Source: Ectothiorhodospiraceae bacterium | GTDB taxonomy: Bacteria; Pseudomonadota; Gammaproteobacteria; SZUA-152 | Length of the DNA stretch: 58,393 nucleotides | Assembly: GCA_002401775.2 (NCBI GenBank) | Contig: NVUB02000063.1 | Location: forward strand, 1 to 58,393 | Reading direction: 5' to 3' | In this document: positions 56,983-58,393 of the stretch, in pieces | How positions within the stretch are numbered: the first letter of the stretch is position 1 | Layout of the letters: each line of letters starts with the position of its first letter | The notes under the pieces: generated by a model | What the model was told of the DNA's origin: nothing | Database searches by the model: none | The model's input: the letters and a program-made list of their open reading frames with translations, nothing else | Position numbers and translations under genes: made by a program

Positions 56983-57510
56983 TCATTCACCTCTCTGTGT
57001 TTGGTCTTCAAGTTTCAAATTTAGGTCATTTTGGGTTTTCTCTTCGAATCCTGACGTCCTAGTAATATCCCCACCAATTCTTTTCATTATATCGCTGAAT
57101 TTATTTCTATGGTCTTCGTATTGAATCAAAAATTCATTCATTTCAAACTGCGGATTAATTTCCATTAAATGTCTAAATGTCTCTATTTTAATTCTCAGGC
57201 TCGTGAAATCTTTTTTTAAATTTTCCCATTCTTTAACTTTAGATTGAACATTTAACACTGCGTGAACAATTGATAGAAATGCGCCAATACCGGCGAGAAT
57301 AATCCAGATAAATTTAAATTCTGGTGTATTCCACAATGCCCACCCCGATATGACTGAACCAGACGCCGTCAAAGCAACTAAAACCTTAGTAACATCATCT
57401 AAAATTCCCCACCGGTACACAAGCCTTTCAGAGACTATTTCTTCAAAGTAACAATCGTTATAAGTTACAAAACTCTTATCCCAAAGAGTATCTCGTTGAT
57501 CTGTTGCCAT
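56983..57510 (-). CDS. Two-TM protein, SLATT-like
   Basis: 175 aa. A short cytoplasmic N-terminus, then two TM helices (about 43-62 VALTASGSVISGWALW, and 69-90 FIWIILAGIGAFLSIVHAVL). A long charged helical tail follows. This two-TM plus helix layout resembles SLATT proteins, which are thought to be membrane effectors of nucleotide-second-messenger defence systems. No sensor or synthase gene is beside it. Encoded in an integron cassette with its own attC. The family call is tentative. Confidence 0.5.
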   Translation of the reverse strand: MATDQRDTLWDKSFVTYNDCYFEEIVSERLVYRWGILDDVTKVLVALTASGSVISGWALWNTPEFKFIWIILAGIGAFLSIVHAVLNVQSKVKEWENLKKDFTSLRIKIETFRHLMEINPQFEMNEFLIQYEDHRNKFSDIMKRIGGDITRTSGFEEKTQNDLNLKLEDQTQRGE

Positions 57511-57526
57511 GTAATACTCCTTTTTA

Positions 57527-57602
57527 GGTTAACGTTTAGCATGAGCCGAATATTTTAGAACGACAGTGACAAAATATGTCGGTCTCTATGCGCTTGTTAT
57601 AT
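57527..57602 (-). other. attC site of the pRiA4b ORF-3-like cassette
   Basis: On the minus strand it begins TATAACAAGCGCATAGAG directly after the gene's TAA and ends CATGCTAAACGTTAACC. Arms GAGACCGACATATTTT and AAAATATTCGGCTC pair. Confidence 0.75.
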
Positions 57603-58214
57603 TTAGTGCCTAGTTGCATTAGAAAATGCCAGCTCCCATCTTGCTTCTGGGTTTTGAAATTCAACATTCGATGGGTCAAAATATTCTGGCTTGTACGGAT
57701 GGTAGTTTTTTTCATGCCCTTTCAACCATTCGACCATATCAGAGTAGTCGGCACCCTCAGGACTAGATAGAACTTCCAAAAGCCTTTGATAGCCCGGTGT
57801 TCCTCCACAATCCTCAGGAGGACATGCGCGCTCACCATCTATGCATTTAGGATAGAATAATTCATTTTCGGCAGTGAATACCTTGAGTAGTTCTATTGAG
57901 TGGTGCCATCCATCACCAAAGTCATATGAATAAATTATTACCTCACCGACTCTATCAAATACCTCGGTAATATTAACCTCCCAACCTGGAGAAATAGATT
58001 CATCTCCTGGTCCATCAGGTACTCCAATAGATTTAGTTTCTTTTCCCGAATTGGTTTCTGGAACAAACTCATGAAGATGGTAATCAAGCCACCCCATTGA
58101 ATCCTGTATGGCAACATGCAGATCCCAAAATGAATAGGACTCTGGAACTTCAATGATTCGCCATATTTTTGGACTGGCCCCTGAAAGGGTGATTTTAAAT
58201 TGGTATATGTTCAT
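57603..58214 (-). CDS. pRiA4b ORF-3-like protein
   Basis: 203 aa. The start IYQFKITLSGASPKIWRIIE, then DLHVAIQDSMGWLDYHLHEF, IYSYDFGDGWHHSIELLKV and CIDGERACPPEDCGGTPGY are diagnostic of this family. Function is unknown; members are frequent on plasmids and in integron cassettes. The stop is followed at once by an attC site, and another attC lies upstream, so it forms a single-gene cassette of typical size. Confidence 0.88.
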   Translation of the reverse strand: MNIYQFKITLSGASPKIWRIIEVPESYSFWDLHVAIQDSMGWLDYHLHEFVPETNSGKETKSIGVPDGPGDESISPGWEVNITEVFDRVGEVIIYSYDFGDGWHHSIELLKVFTAENELFYPKCIDGERACPPEDCGGTPGYQRLLEVLSSPEGADYSDMVEWLKGHEKNYHPYKPEYFDPSNVEFQNPEARWELAFSNATRH

Positions 58215-58241
58215 TCAAAAATTCCTTCTATCTATTCATAA

Positions 58242-58367
58242 ATATAACGTTTTGGGTGAGTAGCGCGGGGGATAACGCAGAACGCTGCTGAAACTACTTC
58301 ACTACAACTCACCGCAAACTTTAAAAGAGCCAAAATCCCCCGCGTCAACTCGACCCATTTGTTAGGC
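58242..58367 (-). other. attC site of the preceding, off-window cassette
   Basis: On the minus strand it begins GCCTAACAAATGGGTCGAG and ends CTCACCCAAAACGTTATAT. Arms GGGTCGAGTTGACGCGGGGG and CCCCCGCGCTACTCACCC pair nearly end to end. The gene of this cassette must lie to the right of the window. Confidence 0.8.
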
Positions 58368-58393
58368 CATGACGCCACCACCATTCCTTGACA

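Overview
The window is chromosomal DNA from a gammaproteobacterium of moderate GC. The strongest evidence is a minus-strand block with classic gammaproteobacterial content and order: map<->rpsB-tsf-pyrH-frr-uppS-cdsA-dxr-rseP-bamA-skp-lpxD-fabZ-lpxA-lpxB-rnhB. It is joined by glnD and by an ilvI-ilvH-ilvC-psd-pssA block of the type seen around Pseudomonas ilvC. I cannot name the genus.

Layout. 1-3516: two tandem HD-GYP phosphodiesterase paralogues (the first cut by the window edge) and a beta-carbonic anhydrase. 4052-20096: the cell-envelope and translation block (lipid A, outer-membrane assembly, isoprenoid and phospholipid precursors, ribosome recycling, UMP kinase, EF-Ts, S2), all minus. 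20372-24552: map, glnD and a DUF3592 membrane protein, plus. 24780-28898: small accessory genes (GNAT acetyltransferase, peroxiredoxin, truncated membrane ORF, lipoprotein, two small helical proteins, a frameshifted lipoprotein). 29334-35252: ABC-F ATPase YbiT, helicase DbpA, a Kazal-like secreted protein and ABC-F ATPase Uup, separated by hairpin-forming dispersed repeats. 35650-41044: pssA, psd, ilvC, ilvH and ilvI with a terminator/antiterminator leader. 41702-50729: DUF3579, MIF-like tautomerase, DUF4124, Bcp, a golvesin-like secreted protein, a HELAH metallopeptidase, a GT4 glycosyltransferase and an amylo-alpha-1,6-glucosidase.

50730 to the end is accessory. It holds a repeat cluster, a phytase-like secreted protein with a truncated partner, and a decayed IS91-type element (tyrosine recombinase plus HUH transposase, both broken). 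It ends with the tail of an integron cassette array read on the minus strand: four attC-like sites separating a BrnTA toxin-antitoxin pair, a two-TM SLATT-like protein and a pRiA4b ORF-3-like protein. No integron integrase is visible; it would lie to the right of the window.

The least expected structures are: (i) short hairpin insertions that break the IS91-type genes, at least one of which restores the reading frame when removed in silico; (ii) two ~147-bp palindromic elements in opposite orientation around frr-pyrH-tsf, with compensatory changes in their arms; (iii) the reversed integron array whose end abuts the IS91-like element; (iv) the attenuator-like leader of ilvI; (v) a nested-hairpin repeat family around dbpA. 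No tRNA, rRNA or CRISPR array was seen.
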